This document shows positions 55,668 through 64,000 of a stretch of 64,000 nucleotides of DNA, piece after piece. The DNA comes from Flavobacterium sp. CS20 (GTDB lineage: Bacteria > Bacteroidota > Bacteroidia > Flavobacteriales > Flavobacteriaceae). A program made the position numbers and the translations under genes. The DNA lies in assembly GCF_018080005.1 (NCBI RefSeq), contig NZ_CP073015.1:1116001-1180000 (forward strand). Direction: 5' to 3'. How positions within the stretch are numbered: the stretch's first letter is position 1; each line of letters begins with the position of its first letter. The notes beneath the pieces are model-generated. The model saw only the letters and a list, made by a program, of their open reading frames with translations, had not been told where the DNA came from and searched no databases.

Positions 55668-55675
55668 CAAATATA
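55668..55675 (-). promoter_or_regulatory. -7 promoter element of the restriction-modification operon
   Basis: Reads TATATTTG on the minus strand and abuts the operator palindrome. Confidence 0.6.
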
Positions 55676-55884
55676 CAAAAAGATTATAGATTTCAAATAT
55701 TTTTTAATTAATATCAAAAGCGTTGAAGAAAAAGCTCTTTTGGTTTATTCAGCGTTGGCAAAATGAGTAGCAAAAAACTAAATGTAATTTTGTTCGGCTA
55801 TAATCAGCGTAAACAGAAACCCATACTTTCTCACCTTTATCTTAAAGCTTTACAATCATTAATCAAAATTCAAAAAAGAAATGT

Positions 55885-55892
55885 TATTTTTG
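55885..55892 (+). promoter_or_regulatory. -7 promoter element of the Gfo/Idh gene
   Basis: TATTTTTG, 15 bp before the ATG at 55907. It lies inside the open frame that extends upstream to 55763, supporting the shorter start. Confidence 0.5.
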
Positions 55893-55906
55893 ATAAAAAT
55901 TTAAAT

Positions 55907-56866
55907 ATGCTTAAAATAGGTGTAGTTGGTGCAGGTCATTTGGGTAAAATTCATTTGAAATTAGCTCAAGCTTCAAAAGCTTATGACCTTGTTGGTTTTT
56001 ATGATATGGATCAAAACAATGCTAAAACCATAAGTCAAGATAATGGTTATAAATTTTATGATGATTACCAAAAACTGTTAGATGATGTAGATGTGATTGA
56101 TATTGTCACACCAACTCTATCTCACTTTGAAATGGCTAAACAAGCCATTGAAGCTGGCAAACATACTTTTATTGAAAAACCAATCACCAACAGCATTGAG
56201 GAAGCTGAAGCTTTGATAAAATTGCTTGACAAACACCAAGTCAAAGGTCAAGTGGGTCACGTAGAGCGGTTTAATCCAGCATTTTTAGCGAGTGCACCAA
56301 AGATAAAAAACCCAATGTTCATCGAGGCACATCGCTTGGCAGAGTTTAATCCTCGTGGCACAGACGTTCCTGTAGTTTTAGACTTGATGATTCACGATAT
56401 TGATGCCATTTTAAGCGTTGTCAAATCTGATGTAAAATCCATCAACGCCAGTGGAGTTTCGGTCATCAGTGAAACGCCAGATATTGCCAATGCACGCATT
56501 CAATTTGAAAACGGTTGTGTTGCCAATCTCACCGCAAGTCGGATTTCTTTAAAAAATATGCGTAAAGCAAGATTCTTTCAAAAAGATGCCTACATTTCTG
56601 TGGACTTTTTAGAAAAAAAATCTGAAGTCGTCAAGATGAAAGATGCCCCAAAAACACCAGGCGATTTTGATATGATTTTACAAAATGCCGAAGGCGTGAA
56701 AAAGCAAATCTATTTTGACAATCCCAAGGTTGAAGAAAACAATGCTATTCTTGAAGAATTAGAAAGTTTTGCAAGAGCCATAAACAACAACAAACCTACT
56801 CAAGTTACTTTTAGACAAGCGGCAAACGCCCTAAAAGTGGCTAAATCTGTAATTGATAATTTTTAA
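55907..56866 (+). CDS. Gfo/Idh/MocA-family NAD(P)-dependent oxidoreductase
   Basis: The protein of about 319 residues has the N-terminal Rossmann fold (LKIGVVGAGHLGKIHLKLAQ), the EKP motif in HTFIEKPITNS and a C-terminal dimerisation domain. It oxidises or reduces a sugar-like or related substrate that the sequence does not reveal. An open frame reaches back to 55763, but the added 48 residues look non-coding and contain the promoter element. It is the first gene of a plus-strand cluster with the hydroxyacyl-CoA dehydrogenase 12 bp downstream. Confidence 0.9.
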   Translation: MLKIGVVGAGHLGKIHLKLAQASKAYDLVGFYDMDQNNAKTISQDNGYKFYDDYQKLLDDVDVIDIVTPTLSHFEMAKQAIEAGKHTFIEKPITNSIEEAEALIKLLDKHQVKGQVGHVERFNPAFLASAPKIKNPMFIEAHRLAEFNPRGTDVPVVLDLMIHDIDAILSVVKSDVKSINASGVSVISETPDIANARIQFENGCVANLTASRISLKNMRKARFFQKDAYISVDFLEKKSEVVKMKDAPKTPGDFDMILQNAEGVKKQIYFDNPKVEENNAILEELESFARAINNNKPTQVTFRQAANALKVAKSVIDNF

Positions 56867-56877
56867 ATTTATATACT

Positions 56878-57768
56878 ATGAAAAATATTGCCGTCATCGG
56901 TGCTGGAACAATGGGCAATGGAATTGCTCACACATTTGCACAATTTGGATACAAAGTTAGTCTAATAGACACCTCTCAAAACAACCTTGATAGAGGCTTA
57001 GCAACCATTACCAAAAATTTAGATAGAATGGTTGCTAAAGACAAAATCACAGAAGCTCAAAAAAAAGAGACGTTAGACAACATCAACACTTATACTGATT
57101 TAGAAAAAGGTGCAGAATACGCAGGATTAGTTGTAGAAGCGTCCACTGAAAACGAAAAAATCAAATTAGATTTATTTAGAAATTTAGACAAAATATGTCC
57201 AGAAGACACCATTCTGGCAACTAACACCAGTTCAATTCCTATTACAAAAATTGCAGCGGTTACAAGACGCCCTGAACAAGTTATTGGTATGCACTTCATG
57301 AATCCAGTGCCAATTATGAAGTTAGTTGAAGTCATCAGAGGCTATAACACTTCAGATGAAACGACAAACACAATTCTTGAATTATCTAAAAATCTCAAAA
57401 AAACACCAACAGAAGTCAACGATTATCCTGGTTTTGTCGCTAATCGTATTTTAATGCCGATGATTAATGAAGCTATTGAAACTCTATACAACAATGTAGC
57501 TGGCGTTGAAGAAATTGATACCGTGATGAAACTCGGTATGGCTCACCCAATGGGACCGCTACAATTGGCAGATTTTATTGGTCTTGACGTTTGCCATTCT
57601 ATTCTTGAAGTGATGTATGAAGGTTTTAAAAAACCAAAATACGCACCTTGTCCATTATTAGTCAATATGGTAAGAGCTGGCAAATTGGGTGTAAAATCTG
57701 GCGAAGGTTTCTACGATTACAGCGAAAGTCGAAAAGCCGAGAAAGTCTCTGCTCAATTTACATCATAA
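56878..57768 (+). CDS. 3-hydroxybutyryl-CoA dehydrogenase
   Basis: The 296-residue enzyme has the NAD-binding motif GAGTMGNGIAHTFAQFGYKV, the active-site segment IGMHFMNPVPIMKLVEVI and the C-terminal domain (NDYPGFVANRILMPMINEA, MGPLQLADFIGLD). It interconverts acetoacetyl-CoA and 3-hydroxybutyryl-CoA, in fatty-acid or phenylacetate breakdown or the butyrate pathway. It is of the single-domain length and is followed by DUF1015 after three bases. Confidence 0.94.
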   Translation: MKNIAVIGAGTMGNGIAHTFAQFGYKVSLIDTSQNNLDRGLATITKNLDRMVAKDKITEAQKKETLDNINTYTDLEKGAEYAGLVVEASTENEKIKLDLFRNLDKICPEDTILATNTSSIPITKIAAVTRRPEQVIGMHFMNPVPIMKLVEVIRGYNTSDETTNTILELSKNLKKTPTEVNDYPGFVANRILMPMINEAIETLYNNVAGVEEIDTVMKLGMAHPMGPLQLADFIGLDVCHSILEVMYEGFKKPKYAPCPLLVNMVRAGKLGVKSGEGFYDYSESRKAEKVSAQFTS

Positions 57769-57771
57769 AAT

Positions 57772-59010
57772 ATGCCTATTGTCAAAGCTTTTAGAGCCAC
57801 ACGACCTACACGAGAAAAGGTCAGTTTGATAGCGTCAAGAGCTTACGAAACTTACTCTAAAAAAGAACGTGAAGCTCGGCTAGATAACAATCCTTTTTCA
57901 TTCTTACACATTGTCAATCCAGGTTATAAATATCAAAAAGAAGTTTCTGGTAAAAAACGTTTTAAGTTAGTTAAAAATCGATTTCAAGAATTTAAAGAAG
58001 ATGGTATTTTTATTAAAGACAATCAGCCTCTTTTTTATATCCATAGAATTGTTTATCGCAACGAACAGGTTTTTCTTGGTCTTGTAGCTAAAGCAAGTTG
58101 TCAAGACTATCTTAATGGTAAAATCAAAAAACACGAAGATACTATTTTAGACCGTGAAAATACATTTTCGGAATACTTAAAAACCGTAAGATTTAATGCT
58201 GACCCTGTATTGTTGACCTATCCTAAACAAGATCGTATCAACAAAATCATTGAGCGATATACTTCTGAACGTGCGGAATATGAATTTACCACAACTTCTC
58301 GAGAAACCCATTATTTATGGCTGATTGATGATGAGAATGACATCAACAACATAGAACAAGTTTTTGCTAAAATGCAAAATATTTACATTGCAGATGGTCA
58401 TCATCGCTGTGCGTCATCAGCACTTTTGGCACAAAAATTAGCTCAAAACAACGACGCTCACAATGGCGATGAAGACTACAACTATTTTATGAGCTATTTG
58501 ATTTCTGAAGACCAACTCGATATACACGAGTTTAATCGGTTGATTACAGATTTGAACGGATTACACAAAGACGAATTTTTGATTAAACTTGACGAGCATT
58601 TTAAAATTGAAAATCGTGGCGAAACTTATTACAAACCTCATCAGAAACACCATTTTAGTATGTATCTTGATGGTGATTTTTATTCGCTTTACCTGAGAAA
58701 ATCTGAATATCAATTTGAAAATGCTTTAGAACAATTAGATGCTCAAATTCTTTACAAAACGGTTTTAAAACCTATTTTGAACATAACGGATTTAAAAAAT
58801 GATAGCCGTATTGATTACATCAAAGGACAAAAAGATATGGCTTATGTCAAAAGTGCTATAGATCAAAACCAATATGCCGTTGGTTTTGGTATGCTTCCAC
58901 CAACAATTGAAGAAATCAAAAACATAGCCGATGAAGCTTTGGTCATGCCGCCTAAAACTACTTATATTGATCCTAAATTGAGAAGCGGTATAACCATTTA
59001 TGAATTTTAA
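57772..59010 (+). CDS. DUF1015 family protein
   Basis: The 412-residue protein begins MPIVKAFRATRPTREKVSLI and carries YIADGHHRCASSALLAQK (the family's DGHHR motif), NYFMSYLISEDQL and GFGMLPPTIEEIKNIADEALVMPPKTTYIDPK near the end, where DUF1015 proteins end MPPKSTYF-like. Soluble; function unknown, though the family is often found beside serine or 3-phosphoglycerate metabolism genes. Tightly linked to both neighbours. Confidence 0.9.
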   Translation: MPIVKAFRATRPTREKVSLIASRAYETYSKKEREARLDNNPFSFLHIVNPGYKYQKEVSGKKRFKLVKNRFQEFKEDGIFIKDNQPLFYIHRIVYRNEQVFLGLVAKASCQDYLNGKIKKHEDTILDRENTFSEYLKTVRFNADPVLLTYPKQDRINKIIERYTSERAEYEFTTTSRETHYLWLIDDENDINNIEQVFAKMQNIYIADGHHRCASSALLAQKLAQNNDAHNGDEDYNYFMSYLISEDQLDIHEFNRLITDLNGLHKDEFLIKLDEHFKIENRGETYYKPHQKHHFSMYLDGDFYSLYLRKSEYQFENALEQLDAQILYKTVLKPILNITDLKNDSRIDYIKGQKDMAYVKSAIDQNQYAVGFGMLPPTIEEIKNIADEALVMPPKTTYIDPKLRSGITIYEF

Positions 59011-59047
59011 AGCTAAAATTAAATTAAACTAAAAAGTTGAAAGGAAT

Positions 59048-59707
59048 ATGATAGCAGAGAATCTTAGAAAAATAAAATCAAAACTTAAGCCTGAAATCAC
59101 TTTAGTAGCGGTTTCAAAAACCAAACCTAATGAAGATATTTTAGAAGCTTACAATATAGGTCATAGGGATTTTGGCGAAAACAAAATCCAAGATATGACT
59201 GACAAATATGAAGCACTTCCTAAAGATATTCGTTGGCATATGATTGGTCACGTGCAACGTAATAAAGTGAAATATATGGCTAAATACGTGCATTTAATCC
59301 ACGCCGTAGATAGTTTAAAGTTGCTTAAAGAAATCAATAAACGTGCAAAAAATGAAGATCGACAAATTCAGTGTTTACTCCAATTAAAAATAGCTGAAGA
59401 AGACTCAAAATTTGGATTAGACAAAAGAGATTTGCTCGACATATTAAAAAGTGATGCCCTTAAAAGTTTTGAACACGTCAAAATTGTTGGCTTGATGGGC
59501 ATGGCAACTTTTACTGATGATGAGCAACAAATCCATCGTGAATTTTCGCAGCTTGAAAATTTATATTTTGACTTAAAAGACCAATATCACTTTACTACCC
59601 TATCAATGGGAATGAGTGGAGATTATGAATTGGCACTTGAGCACCGCACAAATATGGTCAGGATTGGAAGTAAGATTTTTGGGAAAAGAGATTACGATAA
59701 TTGGTAA
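59048..59707 (+). CDS. YggS-family pyridoxal phosphate homeostasis protein
   Basis: The 219-residue protein has the PLP-binding lysine in LVAVSKTKPNEDI, then GENKIQDMTDKYEAL, WHMIGHVQRNKVKYMA, GLMGMATFTD and LSMGMSGDYELALEHRTNMVRIGSKIFG, the complete PLPBP/YggS pattern. It binds and delivers PLP and has no known catalytic reaction. It ends the first part of the cluster; toxin-antitoxin material interrupts the gap to the exonuclease gene. Confidence 0.95.
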   Translation: MIAENLRKIKSKLKPEITLVAVSKTKPNEDILEAYNIGHRDFGENKIQDMTDKYEALPKDIRWHMIGHVQRNKVKYMAKYVHLIHAVDSLKLLKEINKRAKNEDRQIQCLLQLKIAEEDSKFGLDKRDLLDILKSDALKSFEHVKIVGLMGMATFTDDEQQIHREFSQLENLYFDLKDQYHFTTLSMGMSGDYELALEHRTNMVRIGSKIFGKRDYDNW

Positions 59708-59841
59708 AATCAATATCATAGAATAGTTTAACCTTGTAACCTATAAAATATTTCTATAGGATTAAAGTGAAATTGTAATATATTGAATGTGTTTAGGTGT
59801 GATAATTGATAATATTTTATAAATTTGAATAAAGCAAAATT

Positions 59842-60005
59842 ATGGTTATTACAATTAAATCAGGCGAAGAAGAAAAAAATATAATTTTAAACTTCCTGAT
59901 TCAATAATTGTTGCTTCGACTATTTATCTTAATTGCTCTTTTGTATCGGCTGATAAGAAATTATTGGAGACAAATGAAGTTTCAGGTGTTGTATTTGATT
60001 TTTAA
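59842..60005 (+). pseudogene. Decayed PIN-domain (VapC-like) toxin-antitoxin remnant
   Basis: A short start, MVITIKSGEEEKN (from 59842), resembles the beginning of a small antitoxin. In the next phase the sequence encodes FKLPDSIIVASTIYLNCSF, then VSADKKLLETNEVSGVVFDF and a stop at 60003-60005. This matches the C-terminal third of a PIN-domain toxin (LPDAIIAATA then ADKxLxK). The middle of both genes is missing, so a deletion fused the ends. Confidence 0.6.
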
Positions 60006-60063
60006 ATTTTGTCTTATAAAACATAAAATTGATTAATTTGTATATTTAATAAAAATCATAGAA

Positions 60064-60306
60064 ATGGACATCCAAACAAGAAAAATAGAATTTGTTCAAG
60101 AATTTCTAAAAGTTGAAAGTGAAGACATTATTAAACGCTTAGAAAGTATTCTGCACAAAGAAAACGAAAATTCTGATAAAGAAGAATTTCATCCTATGAG
60201 TATTAACGAGCTTAATAGGCGGATTGACAGATCATTGGAAGATTCTAAAAATGGAAGATTGATTAAAGCAAGTGACTTAAAAGCTAAAATGGAGAAATGG
60301 CGTTAG
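60064..60306 (+). CDS. Antitoxin of toxin-antitoxin module 2
   Basis: The 80-residue protein has an N-terminal helical region (MDIQTRKIEFVQEFLKVESE) and a C-terminal segment, SINELNRRIDRSLEDSKNGRLIKASDLKAKMEKW, of the type that binds RelE/ParE toxins. Its start resembles the antitoxin at 52253-52474. It overlaps the toxin gene by ten bases. Confidence 0.82.
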   Translation: MDIQTRKIEFVQEFLKVESEDIIKRLESILHKENENSDKEEFHPMSINELNRRIDRSLEDSKNGRLIKASDLKAKMEKWR

Positions 60307-60614
60307 AAGTTTATTGGACTGAGTTTTCTGAAAGAGAACTTGAAAATATATTTAATTATTACAAAAACAAAGTAAATTTAAATGTTGCTAAAACAATAAC
60401 AGATGGTATTTACAATGAAGCTCTCAAGCTTGAGCATCAACCCGAAATGGGACAAATTGAAGAACTACTAAGCAAAAGAAATCAAGACTTTAGATATTTG
60501 ATTTACAAAAACTATAAAATAATTTACTGGATTAATTATTCTAAAGGTAAAGTTGAAATAAATGATGTTTTTGACACCAGACAAAATCCAACTAAAATAG
60601 AGCGAAATAGGTGA
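60297..60614 (+). CDS. RelE/ParE-family toxin of module 2
   Basis: The 105-residue protein starts LEVYWTEFSERELENIFNYY and has FRYLIYKNYKIIYWINYSKGKVEINDVFDTRQNPTKI at the end, the typical ParE arrangement with a conserved C-terminal TRQNP. Its sequence is clearly different from the toxin of module 1. The gene is coupled to the antitoxin by overlap and is followed by non-coding sequence before the exonuclease gene. Confidence 0.87.
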   Translation: MALEVYWTEFSERELENIFNYYKNKVNLNVAKTITDGIYNEALKLEHQPEMGQIEELLSKRNQDFRYLIYKNYKIIYWINYSKGKVEINDVFDTRQNPTKIERNR

Positions 60615-60820
60615 TTTTAAGTTTCAAAGTGGTTGATTACACTTTCATTATAAAGCCTAATATCGATAGTCCCGACAAAATTCGAAATTCTTCGTTTTAC
60701 TCGGAAAAATCAGCCAATTTTACGGTTTTACATAATTTAATTATTTACCCCTGCGGGTTTATTCCCTTTTTTCACTTTAGCTTTGCCAAAAATATTTTTA
60801 ACACCTTAAACAAGTATTAG

Positions 60821-62187
60821 ATTTACGCTGTAATAGACATAGAATCCACAGGAGGAAAATACAACGAAGAAGGTATTACTGAAATTGCTATCTACAAATT
60901 TGACGGTCACGAAGTTGTTGATAAATTTTGTAGCCTTATTAATCCTGAAAGGAAGATACAAGCCTTCGTGGTCAAACTTACAGGCATCAATCAAGAGATG
61001 CTTTGCGGTATGCTCCAAAATTTCACGAAGTGGCTAAACGCATTATTAAAATTACAGAAGATTGTATCATCGTGGCACATAATGCCAAGTTTGATTATCG
61101 CATTTTACGCACCGAATTTTCACGTTTGGGTTACGACTATCAAAGACAATCGCTGTGCACGGTAGAACTGTCTAAAAAACTGATTCCTGATATGCCTTCC
61201 TATAGTTTGGGAAAACTGACAAAATCTCTCGGTATTCCTTTAGCCAAAAGACATCGCGCAGAAGGTGATGCTCAAGCTACAGTAAAATTGCTCAAAATCT
61301 TATTAAACAAAGACCAAGATAAAAGCGTTTTAAAAAACTACGTTCGTCTAAAGCCTAAAAAGCAAGTTGACACCAAGCTACTCAATTTTCTTGACACACT
61401 TCCACAAGAAACCGGTGTTTATTTTTTTTACGATAAAGATAAAAAACCACTCTATGTTGGGAAAAGCAAAAACATTAGAAAGCGAGTTAGTCAACTCTTT
61501 ACAAAAGACAATCCAAAAGCAAAATCCATTCAACGCCTAACCGAGGATGTGCAATTTGAAATTACTGGAAACGAACTCATTGCGCTTCTTAAAGAAAACG
61601 AATACATCAAAACACTCCAACCAGAATTTAACCGTGCATTGACAAAAACACAATTCACTTATGGCGTTTATGTCAACAAAGACAGTGAAGGTTATCTAAA
61701 TTTTAAAGCAAAACCCATTCATAACAAATCAAAAGCCTTAGTTACATTTTCAAACTTAGCTTCTGCAAAACGTTTTTTAGAACAACTTGTCAACTCTTAC
61801 GAACTTTGTCTGAATAAAACAAGCTTGGGCAACCACCAAAAAAGTTGTTTTAACTATGGCATTAAAAATTGCTATGGTGCTTGTCTTGGCAAAGAAAATG
61901 CTGATGATTACAATGCACGAGCAAAAGAAATCATAGATAGATATAGTTTTGAAAACAAAAATTTTTTATTAGTCACAAAAGGAAGAGAGTTAGGCGAAAA
62001 ATCATTAGTTTATATTAAAAATGGCGATATTGTTGGTTTTGCTTATTTTAACTTAAATTTACAAATTCAAAATATTAAAATTTTAGAACGGATTTTAACA
62101 CCAGTAAAACATCAACGCGATGCCAAGCATATTGTTCAAAGTTATATGAGAAAACATCCCAACAGACTTAAAATGATAGATTTATGA
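60821..62187 (+). pseudogene. DNA polymerase III epsilon-like exonuclease fused to a GIY-YIG (UvrC-like) nuclease domain, frameshifted
   Basis: The N-terminal DEDD exonuclease begins YAVIDIESTGGKYNEEGITEIAI (about 60824 on), directly after a TAG; no good start codon remains (ATT at 60821, or a lost TTG). At about 61000-61006 the phase changes: INQEML is followed in the next frame by RYAPKFHEVAKRI and IIVAHNAKFDYRIL, then HRAEGDAQATVKLL. The C-terminal half is a GIY-YIG domain (ETGVYFFYDKDKKPLYVGKSKNIRKR) plus a UvrC-like part with NYGIKNCYGACLG. The fusion is like Cho/DnaQ-type repair proteins of Bacteroidota. Two or more bases inserted, or one lost, explain the shift. Confidence 0.8.
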
Positions 62188-63923
62188 AGCTATCTTCAGC
62201 ATTTAAAATTTTAAAAAAAATAAATATTGGATTAAGTGTCGTTGCAACCTTGCTAATTCTTTTTGATTTTGGTTTTAACCATACCAATTTTGAAAATCAG
62301 TTTTTGGTTAGTTTTTTTGTCATTACTATTTTTTTTAATGTAGTGGTATTAAATCTTGAGTATGTAATCAATCAAAAAAAATCTGTTTTTAAAGTTTTAA
62401 TATTCGATATTATATTCATACTGTTTTCAATCTTTTTATTACTCGTTCAGTTTAAGGTTTTTAAAATTGCTTCTTTTGAGTCTCTTCATTGGTTAGAATT
62501 TTTAATTTTTGTGGGATTAGTTAGATATCTTTCTAACTTAAGTTTCAAATATTCTAAAACAAAACTTGATCCGTCTCAAATTTTTGTTGTCAGTTTTATT
62601 ATAATCATTTTATTTGGCACTTTGGCTTTAATGTTGCCAAATGCAACCTATACTGACATCGGTTTTATTGATGCCTTATTTACTTCAACAAGTGCAGTTT
62701 GTGTTACGGGTTTAATCGTGGTTGATACCAGCACATTTTTTACACCATTTGGTCAAGGTATTATTATGGTTTTAATACAAATTGGCGGTTTGGGTATCTT
62801 GACCATAGCCAGTTATTTCAGCTTTTTTTTTAAAAGAGGTTCGTCTTATGAAAGCCAGTTGTTGCTCAGTGAAATCACCCAAAGCAATAAAGTTAATGCT
62901 GTTTTTGGCACATTAAAATATATCATTGGCATCACTTTTTTTGTAGAAGCTGTTTCTGGTGTTTTTATCTTCTTTAATGTAGAAAGTTCAAGTTTTGATA
63001 ATTTAGGTCAGCATATTTTCTTTTCAATGTTTCATTCTATTTCAGCTTTTTGTAATGCAGGTTTTTCAACACTCAGTAATAGTCTTTATCAAACTGGGTA
63101 CAGGTTTAATTATGGTTTGCAATTAGTAGTGGTCTTAACTTTTATATTTGGTGGTTTAGGCTTTCCTATAGTGGCTAATATAGTATCTTATTTAAAAAAT
63201 AAATTTTTAAGACTCTTTGATTTTAAAAATCAAATCAAACACAAACCTTGGTTAGTAAACATTAATAGTCGATTGAATTTGATTACCACTGGCATTATTA
63301 CTTTAAGTGCATTTGTGTTTTTTATAGGTGTAGAATTTGATGGTGCTTTGGCTCACTTAGACTTTAAAGGTAAGTTAGTCAATGCTTTATTTACAGCGAC
63401 AACACCACGAACAGCTGGATTTAACACTATAGATATGGCAGAATTGGCAGTGCCAAGTATTTTGTTTACTATTTTATTAATGTGGATTGGGGCATCGCCA
63501 TCATCAACTGGTGGTGGAATAAAAACGTCAACAATTGCTGTAGCTGTCCTTAATGTGTTTAATCTTGCTCAAGGTAAAAATAAACTCGAAGTATTTAGAC
63601 GAGAGATAAGTCAAGTTTCTATCAGTCGAGCCTTTGCCACAATAGTTTTATCTCTTCTTATCATTGGGCTAAGTATTTTATCGATATCTATATTTAATCC
63701 TAAACTCAATCTTTTGGACGTAGCTTTTGAATGTTTTTCAGCCTATAGTACCGTTGGTTTAAGTTTAGGCATCACATCAAGTCTTAGCACTTATAGTAAA
63801 ATTATAATAATATTGACTATGTTTATAGGTCGGGTTAGTATGCTTACAATAATTGTGGCGATAGTGAAGAAAACTATGAAAAAGAATTATAATTATCCAA
63901 AAGAAGAAATTTTAATTACATAA
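62184..63923 (+). CDS. TrkH/KtrB-family potassium uptake protein
   Basis: The 579-residue protein is a membrane K+ transporter with the four pore-loop repeats of the family: TSTSAVCVTGLIVVDT, ISAFCNAGFSTLSNS, TTPRTAGFNTIDMAE and CFSAYSTVGLSLGIT, each with a conserved glycine for the selectivity filter. The N-terminus has an extra hydrophobic stretch (about 1-130), longer than in KtrB. It overlaps the upstream gene by four bases, and a trkA/ktrA-type gene begins 17 bp downstream, giving the usual pair. Confidence 0.93.
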   Translation: MKLSSAFKILKKINIGLSVVATLLILFDFGFNHTNFENQFLVSFFVITIFFNVVVLNLEYVINQKKSVFKVLIFDIIFILFSIFLLLVQFKVFKIASFESLHWLEFLIFVGLVRYLSNLSFKYSKTKLDPSQIFVVSFIIIILFGTLALMLPNATYTDIGFIDALFTSTSAVCVTGLIVVDTSTFFTPFGQGIIMVLIQIGGLGILTIASYFSFFFKRGSSYESQLLLSEITQSNKVNAVFGTLKYIIGITFFVEAVSGVFIFFNVESSSFDNLGQHIFFSMFHSISAFCNAGFSTLSNSLYQTGYRFNYGLQLVVVLTFIFGGLGFPIVANIVSYLKNKFLRLFDFKNQIKHKPWLVNINSRLNLITTGIITLSAFVFFIGVEFDGALAHLDFKGKLVNALFTATTPRTAGFNTIDMAELAVPSILFTILLMWIGASPSSTGGGIKTSTIAVAVLNVFNLAQGKNKLEVFRREISQVSISRAFATIVLSLLIIGLSILSISIFNPKLNLLDVAFECFSAYSTVGLSLGITSSLSTYSKIIIILTMFIGRVSMLTIIVAIVKKTMKKNYNYPKEEILIT

Positions 63924-63940
63924 TCTGAAAAAAAATTGAT

Positions 63941-64000
63941 ATGAAATATATAATTGTCGGTCTTGGAAATTTTGGAGCATCTCTTGCTATGAAACTTACA
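63941..64000 (+). CDS. TrkA/KtrA-type K+ uptake regulatory subunit (partial)
   Basis: Only the first 20 codons are present: MKYIIVGLGNFGASLAMKLT, the start of the Rossmann-fold RCK domain with the GxGxxG motif. Its position after the TrkH-like gene supports a cytoplasmic NAD(H)/ATP-gated regulator. The gene runs off the window. Confidence 0.85.
   Translation, partial: MKYIIVGLGNFGASLAMKLT

Noticed and set aside
60611..60820. 69-codon frame between the module 2 toxin and the exonuclease gene
   Set aside because: It has no family resemblance. The sequence looks like intergenic repeat and the exonuclease begins just after.

Overview
The window is AT-rich chromosomal DNA of a flavobacterium (Bacteroidota, most likely Flavobacteriaceae). 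Evidence: Bacteroidota-type promoters (TTG, about 19-21 nt, TAnnTTTG) in front of many genes; a type IX secretion gene (porQ) and the remnant of a type IX C-terminal sorting domain; a BatA-domain protein, a SusC-type TonB receptor, DUF2911, DUF4295 and DUF6588-like proteins; and flavobacterial gene orders such as rpsF-rpsR-rplI, ftsY-rimO and gyrB-mdh. The species cannot be fixed; the high load of broken genes recalls cold-adapted lineages such as Psychroflexus, but that is only a suggestion.

Layout. 1-8.8 kb is an accessory island of cassette-like units separated by about 110-130 bp palindromic elements: a type IIG restriction-modification gene broken by one stop codon and carrying an embedded HUH/Y1 transposase-like domain; a HEPN-like protein plus a polytopic membrane protein, disrupted upstream by an IS3 element; and a voltage-gated K+ channel plus a TM2-like protein. 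9-22 kb is core: ssb, rpsF-rpsR-rplI, a GAF histidine kinase, BatA protein, a dihydroorotase-like gene with an in-frame stop, an esterase, lipoproteins, mltF and a frameshifted typA. 22-30 kb holds a metallo-beta-lactamase-fold hydrolase, a conserved flavobacterial protein, an RND pump remnant and an AraC / TonB receptor / tyrosine phosphatase locus. 30-34.7 kb holds porQ, a CPBP protein and the ftsY-rimO operon. 34.7-37.1 kb is a second small island: a Dam-family methylase with an HNH nuclease, bounded by a 14-bp direct repeat. 37-51.6 kb is core again (DUF4295, rpmG, rpmB, queA, NRDE protein, Sua5, 7TM-HD, mdh, gyrB, 5'-nucleotidase halves, pcm). 51.7-55.7 kb has a GC-rich structured sequence, a ParE-type toxin-antitoxin pair and a three-gene Sau3AI-like restriction-modification operon with a controller protein. 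55.9-64 kb is a core cluster (Gfo/Idh oxidoreductase, hydroxyacyl-CoA dehydrogenase, DUF1015, YggS, exonuclease/GIY-YIG, TrkH, start of TrkA) into which a second toxin-antitoxin pair and a decayed PIN toxin have been inserted.

Two themes stand out. First, the palindromic elements obey the rule of integron cassettes: the first bases of each unit are the reverse complement of the bases that begin its own terminal element (GTTAGCCAC/GTGGCTAAC and GTTGTGCTTA/TAAGCACAAC), although no integrase is present here. Second, an unusual number of conserved genes carry a single nonsense or frameshift lesion (type IIG gene, dihydroorotase-like gene, typA, dinB-like, DUF6695-like, 7TM-HD, mdh, exonuclease). 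Either the genome is accumulating pseudogenes or the assembly has errors; reads would decide.
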